A DNA stretch of 54,227 nucleotides from Cristatella mucedo (GCA_009760855.2 WPIO01000153.1:827001-881227), one strand, 5' to 3'. Counted from the first letter of the stretch, positions 1 to 13,300 are shown. The notes: generated by a model not told the origin, from the letters alone. Translations and numbers: made by a program.

Positions 1-2966
1 TTCAAATCCGTTCTTCGGAGCGTGCACTGGGTGGCAGCAGAGTTCTACACCTTGCTTTAAGCACTTCGCACTTGAATAACACATTTCGCACGAGTTCGCA
101 GCAGATCGCGGAATATCCAGAAACTTCAAATCTGCTCTTCGGAGCTAGCAGTACCTGGCATCAGAGTGCTGAACCTGGTTTCCTGCATTTCGCTCTTGAA
201 TAACACATTTCGCACGAGTTCGCAGCAGATAGCCGAATACCTAAACAATTCTAATCTACTCGTCGGAGCGTGCACTGGCTGGCAGCCGAGTGCAGCACCT
301 TGTTTCAAGCATTTCGCCCTTGAACAACTCATTTCGCACAAGTTCCCAGCAGATCGTGAAATATCTTAAAACTTCAAATCTGCTCTTCGGAGCATGCTCT
401 GGCTGGCAGCATAGTTCTGCACCTTGTTTCGTGCATTTCGCACTCTAATAACACATTTCGCACGAGTTCGCAGCAGATTGCTGAATATCCAGAAAATTCA
501 AATCTGCTCGTCGAAGCGTGCACTGGCTGGCAGCAGCGTGCTGCACCTTGTTTCAAGCAGTTCGCATTTGAAAACACGTTTCGGCTGAGTTTGCAGCAGA
601 TCGTGAAATAAATAGAAACTTCAAATCTGCTATTCGGAGCGTGCCCTGGCTGGCAGCTGAGTGCTGCACCTTGTCGCAAGCATTTTGCCCTTGAATAACT
701 TATTTCGCACGAGTTCGCAGAAGATTGCGGAATATCTAGAAACGTCAAATCAGCTCTTCCGAACGTGCACTGGCTGGCAGCAGAGTGCTGCAAATTGTTT
801 CAAGCATTTCGCACTTGAATAACACATTTCGCTCGAGTTCGCAGCAGATCGCGGAATATCTAGACACTTTAAATCTGCTTGCCGGAGCGTGCGGTAGCTG
901 GCAGCTGATTGCTGCACCTTCCCTTAAGCATTTCGCAATCTAATAACACATTTCGCACGAGTTCGCAGCAGATTGCGGAATATCTAGAAACGTCAAATCA
1001 GCTCTTCCGAACGTGCACTGGCTGGCAGCAGAGTGCTGCAAATTGTTTCAAGCATTTCGCACTTGAATAACTCATTTCGCTCGAGTTCGTAGCAGATTGC
1101 GGAATATCCAGAAACTTCAAATATGCTTTTCGGAGCGAGCAGTAGCTGGCATCAGAGTGCTGAACCTGGTTTCCTGCATTTCGCACTTAAATAACACATT
1201 TCGCACGAGTTCGCAGCAGATTGCCGAGTACCTAGAAAATTCTAATCTGCTCGTCGGAGCGTGAGCTGGCTGGCAGCAGAGTGTTGCACCTTGTTTCGTG
1301 CATTTCGCACTCTAATAACACATTTCGCACGAGTTCGCAGCACATTGCTGAATATCCAGAAACTTCAAATCTGCTCGTCAGAGCGTGCACTGGCTGGCAG
1401 CAGAGTGCAGCACCTTGTTTCAAGCATTTCGCCCTTGAATAAAACATTTCGCTCGAGTTCGCAGCAGATCGTGAAATAAATAGAAACTTCAAACCTGCTA
1501 TTCGGCGCGTGCCCTGGCTGGCAGTAGAGTGCTGCAGCTTTGCACAAGTATTTCGCCCTTGAATAACACATTTCGCACGAGTTCGCAACAGATTGCAGAA
1601 TATCTAGAAACTTCAAGTCTGCTTGTCGGAGCGTAAGCTAACTGGCAGCTGAGTGCTGCACCTTGTTTCAAGCATTTCGCACGGTAACAACACATTTCGC
1701 ACGAGTTCTTAGCAGATTGCAGAATATCTAGAAACCTAAAATCTGCTCTTCGGAGCGTGGGCTAGCTGGCAGCAGAGTACTGCACCTGGTTACTAGCATG
1801 GCTCGATTGACTAACTCATTTCGCACAAGTTCGCAGCAGATTGCGGAGTATCCAGAAACATGAAATCTGCTTTTCGGAGCATGGGGTAGCTGGCAGCAAA
1901 ATGCTGCACCTTGTTGCAGGCATTTCGCCCTTGAATAACTCATTTCGCACAAGTTCGCAGCAGATCGCACAATATCTAGAAACTTGTAATCTGCTCGTCG
2001 GAGCGTGAGCTGGCTGGTAGCAGAGTGCTGCACCTTTTTTCAAGCATTTTGCACTTTATAAAACATTTCGCAAGAGTTCGCTGCAGATCGCGGAATATCT
2101 AGATATTTTAATCCTGCTCGTCGGAGCCTGCACTGGCTGGCAGCAGAGTGCAGCACCTTGTTGCAAGCGTTTCCCACTTGAATAACACATTTCGCACGAG
2201 TTCGCAGCTGATTGCTTAATATCCAGAAACTTAAAATCTGATTTCGGAGCGTGCGGTAGTTGGCAGCTGAGTGCTGCACCTTCTTTCAAGCATTTCGCAC
2301 GTTAATACCACGTTTCGCACAAGTTCCCAGCAGATCGTGGAATATCTAGAAACTTCAAATCTGTTAGCCGGTGCGTGAGCTGGCTGGCAGCTGAGCGCTG
2401 CACCTTGTTTCAAGCATTTCGCACGTGAATAACACATTTCGCACAAGTTCGCAGCAGATGGCGGAATATCATGAAACTTCAAATCTTCTCTTTGGAGCAT
2501 GCAGTGGCTGGCAGGATAGTGCCGCACCTTGTTTCGTGCGTTTCGCACTCTAATAACACATTTCGCACGAGTTCACAGCAGAATGCTGAGTATCTAGAAA
2601 ATTCAAATCTGCTCGTCGAAGGGTGCACTGGCTGGCAGCAGCGTGCTGCTACTTGTTTCAAGCATTTCGCACTTGAAAGACGCATTTCGCTCGAGTTCGC
2701 AGAAGATCGCAGAATAATTAGAAACTTCAAATCTGCTATTCGGAGCGTGCGGTAGCTGGCAGCTGATTGCTGCACCTTCCCTTAAGCATTTGGAAAAACA
2801 CATTTTGCACGAGTTCGCAGCAGATCGCAGAATATCTAGAAACTTTAAATCTGCTCGCCGGTGCGTGAGCTGGCTGGAAGCAGAGTGCTACACCTTGCTC
2901 TAAGCATTTTGCACTTAAAAACTTATTTCGCACGTGTTACCATCAGATCGCGGAATATTCAGAAAC
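1..2966. repeat. 24-monomer higher-order repeat, copy 1 (2966 bp)
   Basis: The sequence starting at base 1 starts again at 2967. The offset of 2966 bp is 24 monomers minus 10 bp, and the shortfall is explained by a roughly 10-bp deletion near 2790 (GCATTTGGAAAAACAC, where other copies keep TTCGCACTT). The first 1.25 kb is almost identical to the second copy; I saw about three substitutions, near 931, 977 and 1090. After about 1253 the two copies diverge. This copy contains one of the 15 landmark monomers carrying CATGGCTCGATTGAC (at 1798) and two monomers of the GGCATCAGAGTGCTGAACC type (near 150 and 1135). Confidence 0.9.
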
Positions 2967-5190
2967 TTCAAATCCGTTCTTCGGAGCGTGCACTGGGTGG
3001 CAGCAGAGTTCTACACCTTGCTTTAAGCACTTCGCACTTGAATAACACATTTCGCACGAGTTCGCAGCAGATCGCGGAATATCCAGAAACTTCAAATCTG
3101 CTCTTCGGAGCTAGCAGTACCTGGCATCAGAGTGCTGAACCTGGTTTCCTGCATTTCGCTCTTGAATAACACATTTCGCACGAGTTCGCAGCAGATAGCC
3201 GAATACCTAAACAATTCTAATCTACTCGTCGGAGCGTGCACTGGCTGGCAGCCGAGTGCAGCACCTTGTTTCAAGCATTTCGCCCTTGAACAACTCATTT
3301 CGCACAAGTTCCCAGCAGATCGTGAAATATCTTAAAACTTCAAATCTGCTCTTCGGAGCATGCTCTGGCTGGCAGCATAGTTCTGCACCTTGTTTCGTGC
3401 ATTTCGCACTCTAATAACACATTTCGCACGAGTTCGCAGCAGATTGCTGAATATCCAGAAAATTCAAATCTGCTCGTCGAAGCGTGCACTGGCTGGCAGC
3501 AGCGTGCTGCACCTTGTTTCAAGCAGTTCGCATTTGAAAACACGTTTCGGCTGAGTTTGCAGCAGATCGTGAAATAAATAGAAACTTCAAATCTGCTATT
3601 CGGAGCGTGCCCTGGCTGGCAGCTGAGTGCTGCACCTTGTCGCAAGCATTTTGCCCTTGAATAACTTATTTCGCACGAGTTCGCAGAAGATTGCGGAATA
3701 TCTAGAAACGTCAAATCAGCTCTTCCGAACGTGCACTGGCTGGCAGCAGAGTGCTGCAAATTGTTTCAAGCATTTCGCACTTGAATAACACATTTCGCTC
3801 GAGTTCGCAGCAGATCGCGGAATATCTAGACACTTTAAATCTGCTTGCCGGAGCGTGCGGTAGCTGGCAGCTGATTGCTGCACCTTCCCTTAAGCATTTC
3901 GCACTCTAATAACACATTTCGCACGAGTTCGCAGCAGATTGCAGAATATCTAGAAACGTCAAATCAGCTCTTCCGAACGTGCACTGGCTGGCAGCAGAGT
4001 GCTGCAAATTGTTTCAAGCATTTCGCACTTGAATAACTCATTTCGCTCGAGTTCGCAGCAGATTGCGGAATATCCAGAAACTTCAAATATGCTTTTCGGA
4101 GCGAGCAGTAGCTGGCATCAGAGTGCTGAACCTGGTTTCCTGCATTTCGCACTTAAATAACACATTTCGCACGAGTTCGCAGCAGATTGCCGAGTACCTA
4201 GAAAATTCTAATCTGCTCTTCGGAGCATGCTCTGGCTGGCAGCATAGTGCTGCACCTTGTTTCGTGCATTTCGCACTCTAATAACACATTTCGCACGAGT
4301 TCTCAGCAGATTGGTGAATATCCAGAAAATTCAAATCTGCTCGTCGAAGCGTGCACTGGCTGGCAGCAGAGTGCAGCACCTTGTTTCAAGCATTTCTCCC
4401 TTGAATAACACATTTCGCTCGAGTTCGCAGCAGATCGTGAAATAAATAGAAACTTCAAATCTGCTATTCGGAGCGTGCCCTGGCTGGCAGCAGAGTGCTG
4501 CACCTTGTCTCAAGCATTTCGCCCTTGAATAACACATTTCGCTCGAGTTCGCAGCAGATCGTGAAATAAATAGAAACTTCAAATCTGCTATTCGGCGCGT
4601 GCATTGGCTGGCAGCAGAGTGCTGCAGCTTTGCACAAGTATTTCGCCCTTGAATAACACATTTCGCACGAGTTCGCAACAGATTGCGGAATATCTAGAAA
4701 CTTCAAGTCCGCTCGTCGGAGCGTGAGCTAACTGGCAGCTGAGTGCTGCACCTTGTTTCAAGCTTTTCGCACGGTAATAACACATTTCGCAAAAGTTCTT
4801 AGCAGATCGCGGAATATCTAGAAACCTAAAATCTGCTCTTCGGAGCGTGTGCTAGCTGGCAGCAGAGTACTGCACCTGGTTACTAGCATGGCTCGATTGA
4901 CTAACTCATTTCGCACAAGTTCGCAGCAGATTGCGGAGTATCCAGAAACTTCAAATCTGCTTTTCGGAGCATGGGGTAGCTGGCAGCAGAGTGCTGCACC
5001 TTGTTGCAGGCATATCGCACTTGAATAACTCATTTCGCACAAGTTCGCAGCAGATCGCGGAATATCTAGAAACTTTAAATCTGCTCGTCGGAGCCTGCAC
5101 TGGCTGGCAGCAGAGTGCAGCACCTTGTTGCAAGCGTTTCCCACTTGAATAACACATTTCGCACGAGTTCGCAGCTAATTGCATAATATC
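2967..5190. repeat. 24-monomer higher-order repeat, copy 2 (partly diverged)
   Basis: Bases 2967-4219 match 1-1253 at about 99.8%. From about 4220 the order of monomer types still follows copy 1, but the offset changes from 2966 to 3090 bp, so one extra monomer has been gained. A further extra monomer appears near 5180-5290 (type with GAACTTTCAAATC). Identity drops in this part. The copy therefore joins a recently duplicated left half to an older right half, as expected from unequal exchange with a different partner block. The landmark CATGGCTCGATTGAC is at 4888. Confidence 0.8.
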
Positions 5191-6218
5191 CTGAACTTTC
5201 AAATCTGCTCTTCGGAGCGTGGGCTAGCTGGCAGCAGAGTGCTGCAACTTATTGCAAGCGTTTCCCACTCAAATAACACATTTTGCACGAGTTCGCAGCT
5301 GATTGCTTAATATCCAGAAACTTAAAATCTGATTTTCGGAGCGTGCGGTAGCTGGCAGCTGAGTGCTGCACCTTCTTTCAAGCATTTCGCACGTTAATAC
5401 CACGTTTCGCACAAGTTCCCAGCATATCGTGAAATATCTAGAAACTTCAAATTTGCTCTTCGGAGCATGCAGTGGCTGGCAGCATAGTGCTGCACCTTGT
5501 TTAGTGCATTTCGCACTCTAATAACACATTTCGCACGAGTTCCCAGCAGATTGCTGAATATCCAGAAAATTCAAATCTGCTCGTCGGAGCGTGCACTGGC
5601 TGGCAGCAGAGTGCAGCAGCTTGTTTCAAGCAATTCGCACGTGAATAACACATTTCGCACGAGTTCGCAGCAGATTGCCGAATACCTAGAAAATTCTAAT
5701 CTGCCCGTCAGAGCGTGCACTGGCTGGCAACCGAGTGCAGCACCTTGTTTCAAGCATTTCGCCTTGAATAACACATTTCGCACGAGTTCGCAGCAGATCG
5801 TGAAATAAATAGAAACTTAAATAGAAACTTCAAATCTGCTCTTCGGAGCGTGCACTGGCTGGCAGAAGAGTGCTGCACCTTGTTTTAAGCATTTCGCACT
5901 TGAAAAACACTTTTCGCAAGAGTTTGCAGCAGATCGCAGAATATCCTGAAACTTCAAATCTGCTTTTCGGAGCGTGGGCTAGCTGGCGGCAGAGTCCTGG
6001 ATCTTATTGCAAGCGTTTCCCACTTGAATAACACATTTCGCACGAGTTCGAAGCTGATCGCTTAATATCCAGAAACTTAAAATCTGATTTTCGGAGCGTG
6101 CGGTAGCTGGCAGCTGAGTGCTGCACCTTCTTTCAAGCATTTCGCACGTTAATACCACGTTTCGCACAAGTTCCCAGCAGATCGTGAAATATCTAAAAAC
6201 TTCAAATCTGCTCTTCGG
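5191..6218. repeat. Mosaic satellite monomers between two higher-order blocks
   Basis: About eight monomers of mixed type with no clean long-range copy on either side. Monomers from about 5880 to 6210 (CTTGAAAAACACTTTTCGC type, then GGCGGCAGAGTCCTGG type) recur in the same order near 15.7-16.0 kb, 44.3 kb, 48.0 kb and 52.0-52.3 kb. A short local duplication of ATAGAAACTTAA lies at about 5809-5831 and breaks the 124-bp register. No gene or other element is visible. Confidence 0.75.
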
Positions 6219-7208
6219 AGCATGCTCTGGCTGGCAGCATAGTGCTGCACCTTGTTTCGTGCATTTCGCACTCTAATAACACATTTCGCACGAGTTCTCA
6301 GCAGATTGGTGAATATCCAGAAAATTCAAATCTGCTCGTCGAAGCGTGCACTGGCTGGCAGCAGCGTGCTGCACCTTGTTTCAAGCAGTTCGCATTTGAA
6401 AACACGTTTCGGTTGAGTTTGCAGCAGATCGTGAAATAAATAGAAACTTCAAATCTGCTATTCGGAGCGTCCCTGGCTGGCAGCAGAGTGCTGCACCGTG
6501 TCGCAAGCATTTCGCCCTTGAATAACACATTTCGCACGAGTTCGCAACAGTTTGCGGAAAATCTAGACACTTCAAATCTGCTTGCCGGAGGGTGCGGTAG
6601 CTGGCAGCTAATTGCTGCACCTTCCCTTAAGCATTTTGCAATCTAATAACACATTTCGCACGAGTTCGCAGGAGATTGCGGAATATCTAGAAACGTCAAA
6701 TCAGCTCTTCCGAACGTGCAGTATCTGGCAGCAGAGTGCTGCAAATTGTTTCAAGCATTTCGCACTTGAATAACACATTTCGCTCGAGTTCGCAGCAGAT
6801 CGAGGAATATCCAGAAACTTAAAATATGCTTTTCGGAGCGAGCAGTAGCTGGCATCAGAGTGCTGAACCTGGTTTCCTACATTTCGCACTTAAATAACAC
6901 ATTTCGCACGAGTTCGCAGCAGATTGCCGAGTACCTAGAAAATTCTAATCTGCTCGTCGGAGCTTGAGGTGGCTGGCAGCAGAGTGCTGCACCTTGTTTC
7001 GTGCATTTCGCACTCTAATAACACATTTCGCACGAGTTCGCAGCAGATTGGTGAATATCCAGAAAATTCAAATCTGCTCGTCGAAGCGCTCACTGGCTGG
7101 CAGCAGCTTGCTGCACCATTTTTCAAGCAGTTCGCATTTGAAAAACACGTTTTGCTCGAGTTCGCAGCAGATCGTGAAATAAATAGAAACTTCAAATCTG
7201 CTATTCGT
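6219..7208. repeat. 8-monomer tandem duplication, copy 1 (990 bp)
   Basis: This block is followed directly by a nearly perfect second copy at 7209-8198. The length of 990 bp is eight monomers minus 2 bp. Only about two single-base differences were seen (G/T near 6507 versus 7497, and T/C near 7052 versus 8042). The junction is visible at 7201-7220, where the monomer switches in mid-unit from CTATTCG to CATGCTCTGG. This is among the youngest duplications in the window. Confidence 0.93.
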
Positions 7209-8198
7209 AGCATGCTCTGGCTGGCAGCATAGTGCTGCACCTTGTTTCGTGCATTTCGCACTCTAATAACACATTTCGCACGAGTTCTCAGCAGATTGGT
7301 GAATATCCAGAAAATTCAAATCTGCTCGTCGAAGCGTGCACTGGCTGGCAGCAGCGTGCTGCACCTTGTTTCAAGCAGTTCGCATTTGAAAACACGTTTC
7401 GGTTGAGTTTGCAGCAGATCGTGAAATAAATAGAAACTTCAAATCTGCTATTCGGAGCGTCCCTGGCTGGCAGCAGAGTGCTGCACCTTGTCGCAAGCAT
7501 TTCGCCCTTGAATAACACATTTCGCACGAGTTCGCAACAGTTTGCGGAAAATCTAGACACTTCAAATCTGCTTGCCGGAGGGTGCGGTAGCTGGCAGCTA
7601 ATTGCTGCACCTTCCCTTAAGCATTTTGCAATCTAATAACACATTTCGCACGAGTTCGCAGGAGATTGCGGAATATCTAGAAACGTCAAATCAGCTCTTC
7701 CGAACGTGCAGTATCTGGCAGCAGAGTGCTGCAAATTGTTTCAAGCATTTCGCACTTGAATAACACATTTCGCTCGAGTTCGCAGCAGATCGAGGAATAT
7801 CCAGAAACTTAAAATATGCTTTTCGGAGCGAGCAGTAGCTGGCATCAGAGTGCTGAACCTGGTTTCCTACATTTCGCACTTAAATAACACATTTCGCACG
7901 AGTTCGCAGCAGATTGCCGAGTACCTAGAAAATTCTAATCTGCTCGTCGGAGCTTGAGGTGGCTGGCAGCAGAGTGCTGCACCTTGTTTCGTGCATTTCG
8001 CACTCTAATAACACATTTCGCACGAGTTCGCAGCAGATTGGCGAATATCCAGAAAATTCAAATCTGCTCGTCGAAGCGCTCACTGGCTGGCAGCAGCTTG
8101 CTGCACCATTTTTCAAGCAGTTCGCATTTGAAAAACACGTTTTGCTCGAGTTCGCAGCAGATCGTGAAATAAATAGAAACTTCAAATCTGCTATTCGG
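7209..8198. repeat. 8-monomer tandem duplication, copy 2 (990 bp)
   Basis: Second copy of 6219-7208 at an offset of exactly 990 bp throughout, about 99.8% identical. Its right edge, near 8199 (CTATTCGGAGCGTGCCC), differs from the internal junction, so the array leaves the duplication there. Identity this high across eight otherwise different monomers requires a recent tandem duplication by unequal exchange or replication slippage, or an assembly duplication. Confidence 0.93.
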
Positions 8199-8594
8199 AG
8201 CGTGCCCTGGCTGGCAGCAGAGTGCTGCACCTTGTCGCAAGCATTTCGCCCTTGAATAACACATTTCGCACGAGTTCGCAACAGATTGCGGAATATCTAG
8301 AAACTTCAAATCTGCTTGCCGGAGCGTGCGGTAGCTGGCAGCTGATCGCTGCACCTTTCCTTAAGCATTTCGCACTTAAAAAATCCATTTTGCACGAGTT
8401 CGCACCAGATCGCGGAATATCTAGAAACTTTAAATCTGCTCGCCGGTGCGTGAGCTGGCTGGAAGCACAGTGCTACACCTTGCTCTAAGCGTTTCGCACT
8501 TAAAAACTCATTTCGCACGTGTTACCATCAGATCGCGGAATATCCAGAAACTTCAAATCTGCTCTTCGGAGCATGCACTGGCTGGCAGCAGAGT
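7970..8594. repeat. Five-monomer block duplicated 1734 bp downstream, copy 1
   Basis: Matches 9704-10328 at a constant offset of 1734 bp (14 monomers minus 2 bp). It runs from the TTTCGTGCATTTCGC monomer through the CTCGCCGGTGCGTGAGC and CACGTGTTACCATC monomers. It overlaps the end of the 990-bp duplication, so this exchange used a different register. The copies part near 8594, where this one continues into TTGTTACAACCATTTCGC and the other into the GCATGCATTCCTCAC monomer. Confidence 0.8.
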
Positions 8595-9703
8595 GCTGCA
8601 CCTTGTTACAACCATTTCGCAATTGAATAATTCATTTCGCACAGGTTCGCAGCAGATTGCGGAATATCTAGAAACTTTAAATCTGCTAGCCAGTGCTTGA
8701 GCTGGCTGGCAGCAGAGTGCTACACCTTGCTTTAAGCATTTCGCACTTAAAAAACTTATTTCGCACGAGTTAGCATCAGATCGCGGAATATCCAGAAACT
8801 TCAAATCTGCTAATAGGAGCTGCGGTAGCTGGCAGCTGAGTGCCGCACCTTGCTTGAAGCATTTCGAACTTGAATGACTCATTTTGCACGAGTTCGCAGC
8901 TGATCGCGGAATATCCAGAAACATTTAATCTGCTTTTCGGAGCGTGGGCTGGCAGGCAGCAGAGTGCTGCACCTTGTTTCTAGCATTTTGCACTTGAATA
9001 ATACGTTTCGCACAAGTTCGCAGCAGATTGCGGAATATCTAGAAACTTTAAGTCTGCTCGTCGGAGCCTGAGCTAACTGGCAGCTGAGTGCTGCACCTTG
9101 TTTCAAGCATTTCGCACGTTGAATACACATTTCGCACGAGTTCTTAGCTGATCGCGGAATATGTAGAAACTTAAAATCTGCTTTTCGGAGCGTGGGGTAG
9201 CTGGCAGCACAGTGCTGCACCTAGTTTCAAGCATGTCGCACTAGAATAACACATTTCGCACGAGTTCGCTGCAGATCGCGGAATATCCAGAAACTTCAAA
9301 TATGCTTTTCGGAGCTAGCAGTACCTGGCATCAGAGTGCTGAACCTGGTTTCCTACATTTCGCACTTAAATAACACATTTCGCACGAGTTCGCAGGAGAT
9401 TGCCGAATACCTAGAAAATTCTAATCTGCTAGTCGGAGCGTGAGCTGGCTGGCAGCAGAGTGCTGCACCTTGTTTCGTGCATTTCGCACTCTAATAACAC
9501 ATTTCGCACGAGTTCGAAGCTGATTGCTTAATATCCGGAAACTTAAAATCTGATTTTCAGAGCGTAATGTAGCTGGCACCTGAGTGCTGCACCTTCGTTC
9601 AAGCATTTTGCACGGTAATACCACGTTTCGCACAAGATCCCAGCAGATCGTGAAATATCTAGAAACTTTAAATCTGCTCTTTGAAGCATGCAGTGGCTGG
9701 CAG
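8595..9703. repeat. Mosaic satellite monomers
   Basis: About nine monomers between the two copies of the 1734-bp-spaced block. It includes a shortened-spacer monomer with GGAGCTGCGGTAGC near 8817, followed by the CATTTCGAACTTGAATGACTC type, which is later amplified at 13.4-13.75 kb. A GGCATCAGAGTGCTGAACC monomer lies near 9325. Nothing but satellite is visible. Confidence 0.75.
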
Positions 9704-10328
9704 CATAGTGCTGCACCTTGTTTCGTGCATTTCGCACTCTAATAACACATTTCGCACGAGTTCGCAGCAGATTGGTGAATATCCAGAAAATTCAAATCTG
9801 CTCGTCGAAGCGTGCACTGGCTGGCAGCAGCTTGCTGCACCATTTTTCAAGCAGTTCGCATCTGAAAAACACGTTTTGCTCGAGTTCGCAGCAGATCGTG
9901 AAATAACCAGAAACTTCAAATCTGCTATTCGGAGCGTGCCCTGGCTGGCAGCAGAGTGCTGCACCTTGTCGCAAGCATTTCGCCCTTGAATAACACATTT
10001 CGCACGAGTTCGCAACAGATTGCGGAATATCTAGAAACTTCAAATCTGCTGGCCGGAGCGTGCGGTAGCTGGCAGCTGATCGCTGCACCTTTCCTTAAGC
10101 ATTTCGCACTTGAAAAACTCATTTTGCACGAGTTCGCACCAGATCGCGGAATATCTAGAAACTTTAAATCTGCTCGCCGGTGCGTGAGCTGGCTGGAAGC
10201 AGAGTGCTACACCTTGCTCTAAGCATTTCGCACTTAAAAACTCATTTCTCACGTGTTACCATCAGATCGCGGAATATCCAGAAACTTCAAATCTGCTCTT
10301 CGGAGCGTGCACTGGCTGGCAGCAGAGT
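9704..10328. repeat. Five-monomer block, copy 2
   Basis: Offset copy of 7970-8594. It differs by scattered substitutions (for example CACTTGAAAAACTC here versus CACTTAAAAAATCC in copy 1). The block to its right begins the first GCATGCATTCCTCAC landmark monomer of the window (10342); that type is absent from the 10 kb to the left and frequent from here to 49.2 kb. Confidence 0.8.
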
Positions 10329-13300
10329 ACTGCCCCTTGTTGCATGCATTCCTCACTTGAATAGGACCTTTCGCACGAGTTGTAAGCAAATCGCAGAATT
10401 TCCAGAAACTTCAAATCTGCTCGTCGGAGCGTGCACTGGCTGGCAAGAAAAGCTGCACCTTGTTTCAAGCATTTCGCACATGAAAAACACATGTCGCACG
10501 AGTTCGCAGCAGATCGCAGAATATCCAGAAACTTCAAATCTGCTCTTCGGAGCGTGGGCTAGCTGGCAGCAGAGTGCTGCACCTTGTTTCAAGCATTTCG
10601 CACTTGAAAAACACATGTCGCAAGAGTTCGCAGCAGATCGCAGAATATTCAGAAACTTCTAATCTGCTCGTCGGAGCGTGAGCTGGCTGAAAGCAGAGTG
10701 CTGCACCTTTTTTCAAGCATTTTGCACGTTTATAAAACATTTCGCAAGAGTTCGCTGCAGATTGCGGAATATCTAGAAACTTTAAATCTGCTCGTCGGAG
10801 CCTGCACTGGCTGGGAGCAGAGTGCAGCACCTTGTTGCAAGCGTTTCCCACTTGAATAACACATTTCGCTCGAGTTTGCAGCTGATTGCGTAATATCCTG
10901 AACTTTCAAATCTGCTCTTCGGAGCGTGGGCTAGCTGGCAGCAGAGTGCTGCACCTTATTGCAAGCGTTTCCCACTTGAAAAACACATTTCGCACGAGTT
11001 CGAAGCTGATCGCTTAATATCCAGAAACTTAAAATCTGATTTTCGGAGCGTGCGGTAGCTGGCAGCTGAGTGCTGCACCTTGTTTCAAGCATTTCGCACT
11101 TGAAAAACACATGTCGCACGTGTTACCATCAGATCGCGGAATATCCAGAAACTTCAAATCTGCTCTTCGGAGCGTGAGCTGGATGGAAGCAGACTGCTGC
11201 ACCTAGTTACAACCATTTTGCATTGAATAATTCATTGTGCACAGCTTCGCAGCAGATCGCGGAATATCTAGAAACGTTAAATCTGCTCGTTGGAGCGTGC
11301 ACTGGCAGCAGCAGAGTGCTGCACCTTGTTTTAAGCATTTCGCACTTGAAAAACACTTTTCGCAAGAGTTTGCAGCAGATCGCGCAGAATATACAGAAAT
11401 TTAAAATCTGATTTTCGGAGCGTGCGGTAGCTGGCAGCAGAGTGCTGCACCTTATTCAAGCATTTCGAACTTGAATGACTCATTTCGCACGAGTTCGCAG
11501 CTGATCGCCTAATATCCAGAAACTTCTAATCTGCTTTTCGGAGCGTGGGCTGGCAGGCAGCAGCAGAGTGCTGCACCTTGTTTTTCAGCATTTCGCACTT
11601 GAATAATACGTTTCGCACGAGTTCGCAGCAGATTGCGGAATATCTAGAAACTTAAAATCAGCATGTCGGATCGTGGGCTGGCTGGCAACAGAGTGCTGCA
11701 CCTTGTTTTGAGCATTTCGAACTCGATATACACATTTTGCACGAGTTTATAGCTGATCGCTGAATATGTAGAAACTTAAAATCTCCTCTTCGGGGCGTGC
11801 TGTAGCTGGCAGCAGAGTACTGCACCTTGTTACAAGCATGGCTCGATTGACTCACTCATTTCGCACAAGTTCGCAGCAGATCGCGGAGTATCCAGAAACT
11901 TCAAATCTACTTTTCGGAGCGTGGGTTAGCTGGCAGCAGAGTGATGCACCTAGTTTCAAGCATTTCGCACTTGAATAACACATTTCGCAAGAGTTTGCTG
12001 CAGATCGTGGAATATCTAGAAACTTTAAATCTGCTCGTCGGTGCCTGCACTGGCTGGCAGCAGAGTGCTGCACCTTGTTGCAAGCGTTTCTCACTTGAAT
12101 AACACATTTCGCGCAAGTTCGCAGCTGATTGCTTAATATCCAGAAATTTCAAATCTGATTTTCGGATCGTGCGGTAGTTGGCAGCTGAGTGCTGCACCTT
12201 CTTTCAAGCATTTCGCTGGTTAATACCACGTTTCGCACAAGTTCCCAGCAGATCGTGGAATATCTAGAAACTTCAAATCTGTTAGCCGGTGCGTGAGCTG
12301 GCTGGCAGCTGAGCGCTGCACCTTGTTTCAAGCATTTAGCACGTGAATAACACATTTCGCACAAGTTCGCAGCAGATCGCGGAATATCAAGAAACTTCAA
12401 ATCTTTTCTTCGGAGCATGCACTGGCTGGCAGCAGTGTGCTGCACCTTGTTTCAAGCATTTCGCACTTGAAAGACACATTTCGCTCGAGTTCGCAGAAGA
12501 TCGCAGAATAATTAGAAACTTCAAATCTGCTATTCGGAGCGTGCCCTGGCTGGCAGCAGAGTGCTGCACCTTGTCGCAAGCATTTCGCCCTTGAATAGCA
12601 CATTTCGCACGAGTTCGCAACAGATTGCGGAATATTTAGAAACTTCAAATCTGCTTGCCGGAGCGTGCGGTAGCCGAAAGCTGATTGCTGCACCTTCCCT
12701 TAAGCATTTCGCATTGGAAAACCACATTTTGCACGAGTTCGCAGCAGATCGCGGAATATCTAGAAACTTCAAATCTACTTTTCGGAGCGTGGGTTAGCTG
12801 GCAGCAGAGTGATGCACCTAGTTTCAAGCATTTCGCACTTGAATAACACATTTCGCAAGAGTTCGCTGCAGATCGTGGAATATCTAGAAACTTTAAATCT
12901 GCTCGTCGGAGCCTGCACTGGCTGGCAGCAGAGTGCTGCACCTTGTCGCAAGCATTTCGCCCTTGAATAGCAGATTTCGCACGAGTTCGCAACAGATTGC
13001 GCAATATTTAGAAACTTCAAATCTGCTTGCCGGAGCGTGCGGTAGCTGGCAGCTGATTGCTGCACCTTCTTTCAAGCATTTCGCACGTTAATACCACGTT
13101 TTGCACAAGTTCCCAGCATATCGTGAAATATCTAGAAACTTCAAATCTGGTCTTCGGAGCGTGCACTGGCTGGCAGCAGAGTGCTGCACCTAGTTACAAC
13201 CATTTCGTATTTGAATAATTCATCGTGCACACAGTTCGCAGAAGATTTCGGAATATCTAGAAACTTTAAATATGCTCGCCGGTGTGTGAGCTGGCTGGCA

